Part shown: positions 8,112 to 17,254 of the stretch, one piece after another
Position numbering within the stretch: the stretch's first letter is position 1
How the letters are laid out: every line of letters starts with the position of its first letter
Notes under the pieces: generated by a model
What the model was told of the DNA's origin: nothing
The model's input: the letters and a program-made list of their open reading frames with translations, nothing else
The model's database searches: none
Source: Cupriavidus sp.
Lineage (GTDB): Bacteria; Pseudomonadota; Gammaproteobacteria; Burkholderiales; Burkholderiaceae
Assembly: GCA_031181345.1 (NCBI GenBank)
Contig: JAPSLC010000010.1
Location: 47,275 to 111,274 of the forward strand
Direction of reading: 5' to 3'
DNA length: 64,000 nucleotides
Made by a program: the position numbers and the translations under genes

Positions 8112-8488
8112 GTGTGCTGATCGATAGCTCGGTATGGGTCGATCACTTCAGGAACCGTAACGCGGCTCTGATCGACCTCATCGTGATGGACCAGGCCCTG
8201 ACGCACCCCATGGTGGTTGCGGAACTGGCCTGCGGAACGCCGCCAGCACCGCGCCTTACCACGCTCAACGACATTGGTTTGTTGCAGCCATGCAATCAAG
8301 CGACCTTGCATGAGGTGATGCAGTTTATCGAGCGGGAAAGGCTGTATGGGCTCGGATGTGGCCTGGTCGACATGGCGCTGCTGGCATCCACCCTGATCAC
8401 CCCAAGCGCAAAGCTATGGTCGCTCGATAAGCGGTTGGCCGACTTGGCCGGACGCTTCGGAGTGGCATACCAACCCAGATTGCACTAG
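8108..8488 (+). CDS. vapC: type II toxin, VapC family PIN-domain ribonuclease
   Basis: This 126-residue PIN-domain protein has the acidic metal-binding residues of an active VapC: Asp6 in LIDSSVW, Glu39 in VVAELACG, Asp88 in GLVDMAL and Asp107 in WSLDKRL. VapC toxins cleave specific RNAs, often initiator tRNA or rRNA, when freed from the antitoxin. Its start overlaps the vapB stop by four bases. The length is normal for the family, and no truncation is seen. Convergent with the DctD-like gene, with 34 bases between. Confidence 0.92.
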   Translation: MSVLIDSSVWVDHFRNRNAALIDLIVMDQALTHPMVVAELACGTPPAPRLTTLNDIGLLQPCNQATLHEVMQFIERERLYGLGCGLVDMALLASTLITPSAKLWSLDKRLADLAGRFGVAYQPRLH

Positions 8489-8522
8489 CCGAATCAGCTC
8501 GCGCCACGGTCGGAGCGTTCCA

Positions 8523-9926
8523 TCACGACTCCGCCTTCTCCGACAAATACTCCCGCCGCTCGATCCCATGCCGATGCAGCTTGTCGTAGAAGGTCTTGCG
8601 CGCGATCCCCAGCGATTCCAGCGTGGCGCGGACATTGCCGCCGTTCGCGGCGAGCGTGTCGCGGATCAGCTGGGCTTCGTAGCGGTCCATCCGTTCGGCC
8701 AGCGTGCCTTCGCTGCTTGTACCGCCTGACGTCACGCTCTGCGCAGCAGGAGGCGCCGGCAGCGTATGCACCCCCAGCACGAAGCGTTCGGCGAAATGCA
8801 GCAGCTCGCGTACGTTGCCCGGCCAGGCGTGCGTGTTCAGGTAGCGCCGTACGGCATCGGTGACCGGCGGCGCCTCGCGCTGGAAGCGGCGCGCGGCCTG
8901 GCCGGTGAAGACCTCGAACAGCAGCGGAATGTCTTCGCGCCGCTCGCGCAGCGGCGGCATATACAGCGTGACGACGTTGAGGCGGTAGTACAGATCCTCG
9001 CGGAAATCGCCGCGCTGTGCGGGGTCGCCCAGATCGACCTTGCTGGCCGCGATGACGCGCAGGTCCACCGGCCGCATTTCGTTGGTGCCCAGCGGCGCGA
9101 CGCTGCGTGTCTCCAGCACGCGCAGCAGCTTCAGCTGCACCGACGCCGGCATGCCTTCGATCTCGTCGAGGAACAGCGTGCCGCCGTTGGCGTGTTCGAT
9201 GCGGCCGATCCGCTTGCGTTGCGCGCCGGTGAAGGCGCCGGGCTCGTGGCCGAACAGCTCGCTCTCGATCACGCTTTCGGGCAGCGCCGCGCAATTGAGC
9301 GCGACCAGTTCGCCGGCGCTGCGCCGGCTCCAGCGATGCAGCGCGGTCGCGGCCATTTCCTTGCCGCTGCCGGTTTCGCCCACCACCAGCACATCGACGT
9401 CGGCGTCCGCGATATGGCGGATGGTCTGGCGCAGCCGCTCCATCGCCGGCGTGACGCCGATCAGCGGCCATGCGCTTTCGGCTTGCGCCGCGGCGTCCTG
9501 TAGCCGGCGGTTCTCCAGCACCAGCCGGCGCTGTTCCCACGCATGGCCGACAGCGGTCAGCAAGCGGTGGGTGGCGTAGGGCTTCTCCAGAAAATCGTAG
9601 GCGCCGCGGCGCATCGCCTCGACTGCCTGCGCGATATCGCCATGGCCGGTGATGAAGATCACCGGCAGGCTGGCGTCGCGCTCCAGCACGCGCTCGAACA
9701 GTTGCAGGCCGTCGAGCCCCGGCATCCGCATATCGGTGACCAGCACCTCGGGATAGCCGTCGCGCAGGCTGTCGAGAAAGGACTGCGCGCTGGCGTGCGC
9801 GTCGACCCGATAGCCGGCCAGCGTCAGGCTCTCGGCCGCGGCCGCGCGTACGTCGTGGTCGTCGTCGACCAGGGCGACCCGGCGTACCGGGCCCTGGCCG
9901 GCTTGGCGTTCAGTGGTTTGCATCAT
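8523..9926 (-). CDS. dctD: sigma-54-dependent response regulator, DctD-like
   Basis: This 467-residue NtrC-class activator has three parts. The receiver domain has the acid cluster DDD at 21-23, phospho-acceptor Asp65 (VTDMRMPG) and Lys115. The AAA+ domain has Walker A GETGSGKE at 183-190 and the sigma-54 contact loop GAFTGA at 230-235. The C-terminal Fis-type helix-turn-helix is in '[17 protein letters not shown]'. It should activate sigma-54 promoters, here the dctA promoter at 12021. Its ATG overlaps the sensor-kinase stop (ATGA), so the pair is translationally coupled. The assignment to C4-dicarboxylate control rests on the kinase and on dctA next door. Confidence 0.93.
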   Translation of the reverse strand: MMQTTERQAGQGPVRRVALVDDDHDVRAAAAESLTLAGYRVDAHASAQSFLDSLRDGYPEVLVTDMRMPGLDGLQLFERVLERDASLPVIFITGHGDIAQAVEAMRRGAYDFLEKPYATHRLLTAVGHAWEQRRLVLENRRLQDAAAQAESAWPLIGVTPAMERLRQTIRHIADADVDVLVVGETGSGKEMAATALHRWSRRSAGELVALNCAALPESVIESELFGHEPGAFTGAQRKRIGRIEHANGGTLFLDEIEGMPASVQLKLLRVLETRSVAPLGTNEMRPVDLRVIAASKVDLGDPAQRGDFREDLYYRLNVVTLYMPPLRERREDIPLLFEVFTGQAARRFQREAPPVTDAVRRYLNTHAWPGNVRELLHFAERFVLGVHTLPAPPAAQSVTSGGTSSEGTLAERMDRYEAQLIRDTLAANGGNVRATLESLGIARKTFYDKLHRHGIERREYLSEKAES

Positions 9927-11824
9927 GGAGCTGAATTCAATGTGATGGTGAAGATCGCGCCGCCGCCGGCTGCGTCGCCGCGGGGGCGCGTATCCAGCGT
10001 GCCGCCGAAGTCGGCGACGATGTCGCGGCTGATCACCAGCCCGAGCCCCATGCCTTCCGGCTTCGAGGTGGAGAAGGGCGTGAACAGCCGCTCGACGATC
10101 TCGGGCGCAATGCCGGGGCCGTTGTCGGCGATCTCGATGCGCACGCGCGAACCGTCCGCATGCGTCGCGATGTCGATCCGCGCATCGTCGCGCCCGGCGA
10201 CGGCATCCAGCGCGTTCTGCAACAGATTGACCAGCACCTGTTCGAGCCGCAGACGTTCGGCCTGCACGTGCAGGCCGTTGTCGCCGGAACGCACCAGGGC
10301 AACGGTTTGCGTTCGCAGGCGCGGACCAAGCAACAGCAAGGCGCCTTCGATCGCCTCGTCCACCGGCGTCGGCTCGCGCGCGCCCGAACCCTTGCGGGCA
10401 AAGGCGCGCAACTGGCTCGTGATGGCGCCGATGCGCTCGGTCAGGGCGCCAATGCGCACGAGGCTCGAGCGCGCGCCCTCGGCCTCGCCGCGTTCCAGAT
10501 AGCTGCCGGCGTTATCGGCATAGCTGCGGATCGCCGCCACCGGCTGATTGATCTCATGCGCGACGCCGGCGGCGATCTGGCCGAGAAACGTCAGCTTGTT
10601 CGCCTGCACCAGTTCTTCCTGCGCGGCATGCAGCCGCAGTTCGGCCTGGCGGCGCTCCTCCATTTCCGCGCGCAGCTGATCGTTGGCTGCCTGCAGTTCC
10701 GCGGTGCGCGCCTGCACCCGCGCGGTCAGCTCGGCACGGATCGCGGCCTGCTGCGCGTTGTGCCGCCGCAGCCGGCGCCGTGCGTAAACCGCGGTGGCGA
10801 TGGCGATATAGGCAAGCAGCAGCACCACCAGCGCCTGCGCCTGCATCCGCGCCGCGATGCCGGTGCGCTCGGCGCGGCTGGGCGCCAGCAGATGGAAGGT
10901 CCAATGCGTGGACGGCACGGGCAGCGCGACATGGAGATAGCTGTCGCCGGCCGGGTGTCCGGGCACGTCGGCACGGACTTCGTCGCCGCTGACCAGCGGC
11001 TTGGATGCCGGTGCGGCGGCAAACGGCCGGATCGGCAGCGGGGCGAAGGTCGCGTCGCCGAACTGCAGGCTGCGCCGCAACTGCTCGGCCGCCGCCTCGC
11101 CCAACGGCACCAGCGAGCGGAAGCGCCAGCCGGGCTCGCTGGTCAGCAGTACCACGCCATCGCTGTTGGTGACGAAGACAGGCTCTGCCAGATGCGCCCA
11201 GTCTTCCTCCAAGGCGGGGAATTCGACCTTGACGACCACCACGCCCACCGGCTGTCCGCCGGCATCGTCGAGCCGGTGCGACAGGTAAAGGCCGGGGCGG
11301 CGGCTGATCGTGCCAAGGGCGAAGTGCTCGGCGGCGCCGCCGGCCATCGCGCCCTGGTAGTAGGGGCGGAAGGCGTAGTTCTCGCCGACGAAGCTGTCAG
11401 GACCGCGCCAGTTGCTCGAGGCGACGGCCAGACCGCGGCGGTCCACGGCATAGATCACCGACGCCCCGGTGCCGGCCGCCAGAGTCTCGAGCTTGCGGTT
11501 CAGCGCGGCAAGGCGCTGCGGATCACCCGTTGCCAGCGCGGTCTTCAGGTCCGGGTCCTGCGCCAGCACGAACGGCAGCGCACGGTGTTTTTCGAGATCG
11601 CGCCGCAACGTGGCGACGTTGAACTGCGCGGCCGTCAGCGCACGCTGGGTGACTGCCGCGGCGGCCTCGCGATGGGCCGTGCGCTCGACCAGCCGCAGTA
11701 CCGCGACCGTCAGCGCCAGCATCAGCAGCACCGCCAGGGCGACGGCGGCAGCGGCGCGCGGCGAGAAGGACCGGCGCGCGGGCGTGTCGTCGGTCGGCAG
11801 GGTGGTGGCGGGCGGCTGAGCCAT
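9923..11824 (-). CDS. dctB: C4-dicarboxylate sensor histidine kinase, DctB-like
   Basis: This 633-residue membrane kinase has a first membrane helix near residues 26-48, a periplasmic double-PAS-like sensor of about 270 residues, and a second helix near 330-350. A coiled segment follows, then the phospho-acceptor helix '[19 protein letters not shown]' and an ATPase domain with the N box ([12 protein letters not shown]) and G boxes ([14 protein letters not shown]). The Asn-Gln-Pro after the His-Glu is typical of DctB-type kinases. The periplasmic domain would bind succinate, malate or fumarate. It is transcribed away from dctA and is followed directly by dctD. Confidence 0.93.
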   Translation of the reverse strand: MAQPPATTLPTDDTPARRSFSPRAAAAVALAVLLMLALTVAVLRLVERTAHREAAAAVTQRALTAAQFNVATLRRDLEKHRALPFVLAQDPDLKTALATGDPQRLAALNRKLETLAAGTGASVIYAVDRRGLAVASSNWRGPDSFVGENYAFRPYYQGAMAGGAAEHFALGTISRRPGLYLSHRLDDAGGQPVGVVVVKVEFPALEEDWAHLAEPVFVTNSDGVVLLTSEPGWRFRSLVPLGEAAAEQLRRSLQFGDATFAPLPIRPFAAAPASKPLVSGDEVRADVPGHPAGDSYLHVALPVPSTHWTFHLLAPSRAERTGIAARMQAQALVVLLLAYIAIATAVYARRRLRRHNAQQAAIRAELTARVQARTAELQAANDQLRAEMEERRQAELRLHAAQEELVQANKLTFLGQIAAGVAHEINQPVAAIRSYADNAGSYLERGEAEGARSSLVRIGALTERIGAITSQLRAFARKGSGAREPTPVDEAIEGALLLLGPRLRTQTVALVRSGDNGLHVQAERLRLEQVLVNLLQNALDAVAGRDDARIDIATHADGSRVRIEIADNGPGIAPEIVERLFTPFSTSKPEGMGLGLVISRDIVADFGGTLDTRPRGDAAGGGAIFTITLNSAP

Positions 11825-11898
11825 CGACAGCAGGGTAGTGGGGAGGCGTGGGAGGGGCGAACCTTGTGGTCCGGATTCGGAGTCGTGTGCGGCTCAAG

Positions 11899-11946
11899 TT
11901 GTGTGGATATCCACACAACCGGGCCGAATTCTATGTGGATTTCCAC
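11899..11946. promoter_or_regulatory. pair of palindromes upstream of dctA, candidate DctD enhancer sites
   Basis: A perfect 20-base palindrome (half-site TTGTGTGGAT) at 11899-11918 is followed by a second copy of its core, GTGGA-TT-TCCAC, at 11935-11946. Their centres are 32 bases apart, close to three helical turns, and lie about 105 and 140 bases before the predicted dctA start of transcription. That is the geometry of enhancer sites for an NtrC-class activator. They occupy the 319-base gap between dctB and dctA and could also control dctBD. Confidence 0.75.
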
Positions 11947-12020
11947 TCAAACGCCAGCGGGCCGCGCAGCGCTTCTGAATTTTTCCTTTAAAGATCAAAG
12001 AGTTGTGAAAGACATTCAGC

Positions 12021-12036
12021 TGGCACACGCATTGCG
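12021..12036 (+). promoter_or_regulatory. sigma-54 (-24/-12) promoter of dctA
   Basis: TGGCAC-N5-TTGCG matches the sigma-54 consensus. The invariant GG (12022-12023) and GC (12034-12035) are correctly spaced. Transcription should start near 12046, leaving an untranslated leader of about 98 bases before the dctA ATG. Together with the upstream palindromes and the adjacent DctD this explains how dctA is switched on by C4-dicarboxylates. Confidence 0.88.
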
Positions 12037-12143
12037 ATAGCGGCTGGTCCGGAGCCGCATCCGCTCGGCCAGGATATTTCAAGAAACTCGCCGCCGCGTG
12101 CCCCCGCATGGCGCCCGGCAGCCCATTGGCAGGGGACACCCGC

Positions 12144-13484
12144 ATGATCGACACCCACACCGCCGCGGCCACGGCCGCGCAGCCTCGTCCGTTCTATCGC
12201 CATCTGTACGTGCAGGTGCTGGTCGCCATCGTCGCCGGCATCGCGCTGGGCCACTACTGGCCCGATATCGGTTCGAGCATGAAGCCGCTCGGCGACGGCT
12301 TCATCAAGCTGGTCAAGATGATCATCGCGCCGGTGATCTTCCTGACCGTGGTCACCGGCATCGCCGGCATGTCGGACCTGAAGAAGGTCGGCCGCGTCGC
12401 CGGCAAGGCGATGATCTACTTCCTGACGTTCTCGACGCTGGCGCTGGCAGTCGGCATGATCGTCGGCAACGTGGTCCAGCCCGGCCACGGCCTGCACATC
12501 GACCCGGCCTCGCTGGATTCGAACGCAGTGTCCGGCTACGTCGCCAAGGCGCACGATTCGACCATCACCGGCTTCCTGATGAATATCATCCCGACCACGG
12601 TGCTCAGCCCCATGGTCAATGGCGACATCCTGCAGGTGCTGTTCGTCGCGGTGCTGTTCGGCATCTCACTGGCGTTGGTCGGCGAGCGCGGCAAGCCGGT
12701 GGTCGATTTCCTGCAGGCCGTCACGCTGCCGGTGTTCCGCCTGGTCTCGATCCTGATGAAGGTCGCCCCGATTGGCGCGTTCGGCGCGATGTCGTTCACC
12801 ATCGGCAAGTACGGCATCCAGTCGGTGGCCAACCTGGCGATGCTGGTCGGCACCTTCTACCTGACTTCGTTGCTGTTCGTGCTGATCGTGCTGGGACTGG
12901 TGGCGCGCTATAACGGCTTCTCGATCGTCAAGCTGATCCGCTATATCCGCGAGGAACTGCTGCTGGTGCTGGGCACCAGCTCGTCCGAAGCGGCGCTGCC
13001 GACGCTGATGCAGAAGATGGAGCGGGCCGGCTGTGCCAAGTCGGTGGTCGGCCTGGTCGTGCCGACCGGTTATTCGTTCAACCTGGACGGTACCAATATC
13101 TATATGACGATGGCCGCGCTGTTCATCGCGCAGGCCTGTGACATCCACCTGTCGTTCGGCGACCAGATCCTGCTGCTGCTGGTGGCGATGCTCAGCTCGA
13201 AGGGCGCTGCCGGCGTGACCGGCGCGGGCTTCATCACGCTGGCGGCCACGCTGGCGGTGGTGCCCTCGGTGCCGGTGGCCGGCATGGCGCTGATCCTGGG
13301 CGTGGACCGCTTCATGTCGGAATGCCGCGCGCTGACCAATCTGGTCGGCAACGCGACCGCCGCGATCGTGGTCGCGCGCTGGGAGGGCGAGCTCGACAAG
13401 GAACAGTTGCGCAAGGCGATGGCGGGCGAGACCGTCGCGCCCGTTGCGCCGGGCACGCCGGAGCTGACGCAGTCGGCGGCGTAG
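12144..13484 (+). CDS. dctA: C4-dicarboxylate:cation symporter DctA
   Basis: This 446-residue inner-membrane protein of the DAACS (SLC1-like) family takes up succinate, fumarate and malate with protons or sodium. The serine-rich re-entrant motif '[10 protein letters not shown]' and the later '[16 protein letters not shown]' and '[17 protein letters not shown]' segments are diagnostic and give the substrate site. The ATG at 12144 has AGGGGA seven bases upstream; an in-frame start 12 codons earlier lacks this. A sigma-54 promoter lies upstream and a strong terminator downstream, so it is a single-gene unit. Confidence 0.96.
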   Translation: MIDTHTAAATAAQPRPFYRHLYVQVLVAIVAGIALGHYWPDIGSSMKPLGDGFIKLVKMIIAPVIFLTVVTGIAGMSDLKKVGRVAGKAMIYFLTFSTLALAVGMIVGNVVQPGHGLHIDPASLDSNAVSGYVAKAHDSTITGFLMNIIPTTVLSPMVNGDILQVLFVAVLFGISLALVGERGKPVVDFLQAVTLPVFRLVSILMKVAPIGAFGAMSFTIGKYGIQSVANLAMLVGTFYLTSLLFVLIVLGLVARYNGFSIVKLIRYIREELLLVLGTSSSEAALPTLMQKMERAGCAKSVVGLVVPTGYSFNLDGTNIYMTMAALFIAQACDIHLSFGDQILLLLVAMLSSKGAAGVTGAGFITLAATLAVVPSVPVAGMALILGVDRFMSECRALTNLVGNATAAIVVARWEGELDKEQLRKAMAGETVAPVAPGTPELTQSAA

Positions 13485-13505
13485 TTTTCCGCAGGTTCTT
13501 GACCG

Positions 13506-13543
13506 AATGCCGGACGCGGTGAATCGCGTCCGGCATTTTTTTT
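13506..13543 (+). terminator. intrinsic terminator after dctA
   Basis: A perfect 13-base stem (arms AATGCCGGACGCG and its complement) with a six-base loop is followed by a run of eight T. It begins 22 bases after the dctA stop and should separate dctA from gltS. Confidence 0.93.
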
Positions 13544-13636
13544 GCGCATTGCGGTTCGCATTTGTCGCGTCTATGCTGGCATAGATCCATACGCGTCACT
13601 TTTCCGCCGGTACCGGCGGGCAAGGATGGGAACTCG

Positions 13637-14830
13637 ATGCAGATTCGCCTCGATCCGGTCACCTCGGTGCTGATCGCCGTGCTGGTCCTGCTGCTCGGTA
13701 CGCTGATCAATCGCCGGGTCGCCTTTCTGTCGCGCTACAACATCCCCGATCCAATCACCGGCGGCATCCTGTTTGCCGCCGCCGCGGCGATCGCGGCCGC
13801 GCTGTTCGACTTCCGCGTCGTCATCGACGCCGGCATCAAGCCCGTGCTGCTGCTGATGTTCTTCGCCGGCGTCGGCATGGGCGCGGACCTGCGCGCGCTG
13901 AAACAAGGCGGCAAGGCGCTGATCATCTTCCTGATCGTGCTGTTCCCCTATATCGCGGTGCAAAACGCCGTTGGTGTCGGCATGGCCAGGGCGATGGACC
14001 TGCATCCGATCTTCGGGCTGGTCGGTGGTTCGATCACGCTGGTCGGCGGGCACGGCACCGGCGCGGCCTATGCCGAGCGCTTCGCCGAGATCAACAATCT
14101 GCAGTCGGTGATGGAACTGTCGATGACGGTGGCGACGATCGGCCTGATCGTGGGCGGCATCATCGCGGGGCCTGTCGCGCAGTATCTGATCTCGCGATAT
14201 CGCCTGCGCTCGCAGGGCGAGGACGAAGCGAGCGTCGCCGCCGAAGCCCATGGCTTTCCGATTACGACCGTCGCCGCGGTGGGCGCGCTTGGCGGCATCC
14301 TGGTGGCGGTGGTGGTCGGGCGTTGGCTCGCCACGCTGTTCTCGGGCCAGGCCATCACCATCCCCGGCTTCCTGTGGTGCATGCTGACCGGCATTGCGAT
14401 CCGGAACCTGCTTCCCCTTGCCGGCGTGCGCTTCGACGACCGGCCGGCGGAGCTGATTTCCAATGTGAGCCTGTCGCTGTTCCTGGTGATGACGATGATG
14501 GCGCTCGATCTGGTCGACGTGGCGCTGTCCGCGGGACCGTTCCTCGCGATCATCGCGATGCAGGTGGTCTTTATCGTGTTGTACGTGGTGCTGGTCTGCT
14601 TCCGCTTCATGGGGCGCGACTACGAAGCCGCGGTGCTGTCGGCCGCCTTCATCGGCTTCAATATGGGCTCGACCGCCACCGCGATGGCCAATATGCAGGC
14701 GATCACCGCCAAGCACGGGCCGGCACCGAAGAGCTTCGTGGTGGCGCCGCTGGCCGGCGCCTTCTTCGTCGACATCATGAATGCGTTCGTGCTGACGCTG
14801 ATGCTGGCGATGCCGCTGATGGGAGGCTGA
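13637..14830 (+). CDS. gltS: sodium/glutamate symporter GltS
   Basis: This 397-residue inner-membrane transporter shows the GltS pattern: two inverted halves of about five membrane segments, each with a re-entrant loop. 'GGSITLVGGHGTGAAYAERF' near residue 136 and 'NMGSTATAMANMQAI' near residue 340 are the family's Gly-rich substrate/sodium loops. It imports glutamate with sodium. The ATG at 13637 has an AAGGATGGG site upstream. The next gene, an orphan TAXI lipoprotein, begins two bases after its stop, which is unusual for gltS. Confidence 0.93.
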   Translation: MQIRLDPVTSVLIAVLVLLLGTLINRRVAFLSRYNIPDPITGGILFAAAAAIAAALFDFRVVIDAGIKPVLLLMFFAGVGMGADLRALKQGGKALIIFLIVLFPYIAVQNAVGVGMARAMDLHPIFGLVGGSITLVGGHGTGAAYAERFAEINNLQSVMELSMTVATIGLIVGGIIAGPVAQYLISRYRLRSQGEDEASVAAEAHGFPITTVAAVGALGGILVAVVVGRWLATLFSGQAITIPGFLWCMLTGIAIRNLLPLAGVRFDDRPAELISNVSLSLFLVMTMMALDLVDVALSAGPFLAIIAMQVVFIVLYVVLVCFRFMGRDYEAAVLSAAFIGFNMGSTATAMANMQAITAKHGPAPKSFVVAPLAGAFFVDIMNAFVLTLMLAMPLMGG

Positions 14831-14832
14831 TC

Positions 14833-16317
14833 GTGCGCCGCCTGTTCTCCGCGCTGTTTGCCCTGATCGTCGTGTCGCTGCTGGCGGGATGCCAACGCGG
14901 ACCGGATGCCGACGCGCTGCGCAAGGATGTCGCCACGCGGCTGGCGCAAGCGCTGCCGCCCGGGACGGTGGAACTCGCGGAGCTGCGACGCCAGGGCTCG
15001 CAAACGGACCGCCGTGGTCCGCCCGGCGAACAACGGCGTGTCGTTTATTTCGACGCCGAGCTGAAGCTGACGCGCGACTTCGACTTCGGTGCATGGGATG
15101 CGCCCGGCGTCGCCGGCCTGATCTCGGCGCTGGGTGCGGCGCCCAAGGGCGTGCAGGGAATCGCCCTGGGCGGCAACAAGGCGGGCGACATCATTCGCGC
15201 GCACGGCGCCGCGGTGTACCGCGAAGAGAATGGCCGCTGGATCCCGGTGGTGTCGGGAGGCTATCGCGCGGTCGCCGCGCCGGCCTATGCGGCCAGCGCA
15301 CCGCAAGGCGCGGCGGCGATGCTGGAGGCCATGCGCCGCATCGTCGAATCCGTGCCGGCTGAATCCTCGCCCGAACAGCACGCGATGATCACGCAGGAAC
15401 TTGCCGCCGCGCATGCCAGCATCCGCGCGAGGCTGGCACGCGCCAAGCAGGGCTACCCGTTGGCAGCCGGCGCCGAGGGCGGGCAATACCTGCGCTTTGC
15501 CCAGGCCCTCGCCGCCAAGCCCGGAACCCGCGTAGTGCCGCTCGTCACGCGCGGCGGCGACGAGAACCTGCGCATGCTGCGCCAGGGCAAGGCCTCGCTC
15601 GCGCTGGCGCAGGCTGATGCGGCGCTCGACGCCTATCGGGGCGACGGCGACTTCGCCGCCGATGGACCGTTTACCTCGCTGCGCGCGATCGGCAGCCTGT
15701 ATCCCGAAGCCGTTCATGTTCTCGTGCGCGCCGATGCGGCCGTCAAGACCGTGGCGGACCTGCGCGGCAAGCGCATCGCCATCGGCGAGAAGGGCGGCGC
15801 GTCGCAGCGGACGGCCTTGCGTGTCCTCGCCGCGCACGGCCTGAAGCCAGCGGATTTTGCCGGGCGCGAGCTGGGCATCAACGCCTCGCTGGTGGCGCTG
15901 CGGCAAGGCGAGGTCGATGCCGTGATCCAGATCATCGGCGTGCCGTCGGAAAGCATCCGCGACGCCCTGACCGCGATTCCGCTGCGCCTGCTGCCGCTGA
16001 GCGAAAAGGCCGCTTCCGCGCTCGCCGATTCCGGGCGCGGGTATCTGCGCTACACGGTGCCCGCCGGCACCTACGCGAACCAGGTTGGCAGCGTTCCAAC
16101 CGTCGCCGTCGCCGCTCAATTGCTGGTGGCTGCCGACTTGTCCGACGCCGAGGTCGGCGCGATCGCACGCAACGTGTACGCGCCCGGCGCCGACTTCACG
16201 GCCCGCGGCAGCGCGCAAGGCGCGCAGATTGCGCCTGCCACGGCGACGCAGGGCCTGTCGGTGCCGCAGCATCTGGCGGCGGCTCGGGCGATCGAGGCGC
16301 TTACCAAGGGCAAATGA
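14833..16317 (+). CDS. TAXI-family TRAP-type solute-binding lipoprotein (orphan)
   Basis: This 494-residue protein begins with a short hydrophobic signal ending in the lipobox LLAGC (Cys20), so it should be a lipoprotein on the outer face of the inner membrane. The C-terminal 320 residues carry the TAXI solute-binding fold: 'GGQYLRFAQALA', 'LRGKRIAIGEKGGASQRTAL' and 'GEVDAVIQIIGVPSESI'. The first 160 mature residues are extra and unrecognised. TAXI proteins normally serve TRAP permeases, but none is present; instead the GTG start lies two bases after gltS. Some characterised TAXI proteins bind glutamate, so a link with GltS is plausible inference. Confidence 0.88.
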   Translation: MRRLFSALFALIVVSLLAGCQRGPDADALRKDVATRLAQALPPGTVELAELRRQGSQTDRRGPPGEQRRVVYFDAELKLTRDFDFGAWDAPGVAGLISALGAAPKGVQGIALGGNKAGDIIRAHGAAVYREENGRWIPVVSGGYRAVAAPAYAASAPQGAAAMLEAMRRIVESVPAESSPEQHAMITQELAAAHASIRARLARAKQGYPLAAGAEGGQYLRFAQALAAKPGTRVVPLVTRGGDENLRMLRQGKASLALAQADAALDAYRGDGDFAADGPFTSLRAIGSLYPEAVHVLVRADAAVKTVADLRGKRIAIGEKGGASQRTALRVLAAHGLKPADFAGRELGINASLVALRQGEVDAVIQIIGVPSESIRDALTAIPLRLLPLSEKAASALADSGRGYLRYTVPAGTYANQVGSVPTVAVAAQLLVAADLSDAEVGAIARNVYAPGADFTARGSAQGAQIAPATATQGLSVPQHLAAARAIEALTKGK

Positions 16318-16597
16318 GTGTCGGGCTCGGCAGCCGAGGGCCAGCGTTTTCTGTCTCGTTTGGAGCGCGTTCCCGGCGCACGCCGTCTTCCGAACGTCTT
16401 GATGTCGACGCCAACTTCTACCCTATCGGTATCCATCGCCGCCTTTCGCAATTCGCTACTACGCTTCCCGCTGACCTGACTGTTTGCGGTGGCCCGCGAT
16501 ACACAGGAACCTTCACTGTCCGCAGACGTGCGGCCTGTCGGCCGAACGCCACCATTCGAAGGAAACCATGTCGCTACCACTGCAAAGCCGTTACCAT
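16318..16597. other. gene-free stretch before the AbiE pair
   Basis: This part of the gap between the TAXI gene and abiEi has lower GC content than its surroundings. No frame carries a convincing protein, and no terminator or repeat was recognised. It probably marks the edge of the acquired AbiE segment. Confidence 0.5.
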
Positions 16598-16628
16598 ATG
16601 TCGGCAGTTTTACCATTTTTGCCGACAT
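16598..16628. promoter_or_regulatory. 9-bp inverted repeat upstream of abiEi, candidate autoregulatory operator
   Basis: ATGTCGGCA and its exact complement TGCCGACAT are separated by 13 bases and end 11 bases before the chosen abiEi start. TTACCAT also occurs twice here, at 16591 and 16610. Characterised AbiEi proteins bind inverted repeats in their own promoter, so this is a likely operator. Confidence 0.65.
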
Positions 16629-16639
16629 CTGATAACAAC

Positions 16640-17254
16640 ATGGCACCTCGCCATCTGACCCATCGCGAACGGGCGCTGTGCGTTGCCCGAGATCGCGGCA
16701 TCGCACGAGCTCGTGACTTCAAGGCTGCGGGCATCCCGCTGGTCTACCTGAAGCGCCTGACCGACGCTGGCGAGCTCGTCCGCCTGGGCCGCGGCCTTTA
16801 CCAGGATGCGGGGCTTGTGGGCGAGAGTGCCGCTCACAATCTGGCTGAAGCCGCCCGTCTGGTGCCGAACGGGGTGATCAGTCTCGTCAGCGCTCTCCGG
16901 TATCACGGGCTGACTACCCAGCTGCCACACGCCGTTTGGATGACCATCCCTCACAAGGCCAGGGCGCCGAAGAGCGAAGGCATCAAACTCGAGATCGTTC
17001 GAGCGACCGGAGAGGTTCTAACCTCAGGGATCGAACATGTCCGAATAGAAGGCGTGGCCGTGCCGATGTATGGAGTCGCCAAGACGATTGCAGACTGCTT
17101 CAAGCATCGGCGCCATGTCGGTGAGGACGTTGCCATCGAAGCGCTACGCAATGCGTTGGAGCAACGGAAAACCACGGCAAGCGAGCTGATGAGACATGCG
17201 GCGCTGGATCGTGTAGCAAAGCGGATGGAGCCCTACATCAAGGCGATGCTATGA
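16640..17254 (+). CDS. type IV antitoxin, AbiEi family
   Basis: This 204-residue protein has the N-terminal winged-helix domain of AbiEi antitoxins ('ERALCVARDRGIARARDFKAAGIP..YLKRLTDAGELVRLGRGLY', residues 8-56) followed by the AbiEi_1 C-terminal domain ('GVAKTIADCFKHRRHVGEDVAIEALRNAL'). It would repress its own promoter and counteract the AbiEii toxin without direct binding. I chose ATG 16640 because homologous domains begin here; the frame stays open upstream to 16484, and no strong ribosome-binding site decides the matter. Its stop overlaps the toxin start (ATGA). The region is poorer in GC than its neighbours, consistent with transfer. Confidence 0.87.
   Translation: MAPRHLTHRERALCVARDRGIARARDFKAAGIPLVYLKRLTDAGELVRLGRGLYQDAGLVGESAAHNLAEAARLVPNGVISLVSALRYHGLTTQLPHAVWMTIPHKARAPKSEGIKLEIVRATGEVLTSGIEHVRIEGVAVPMYGVAKTIADCFKHRRHVGEDVAIEALRNALEQRKTTASELMRHAALDRVAKRMEPYIKAML

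Noticed and set aside
16314..16658. 114-codon open frame after the TAXI gene
   Set aside because: Its composition is unlike a protein (many Arg, Cys, His), no ribosome-binding site is seen, and it overlaps the abiEi start region.
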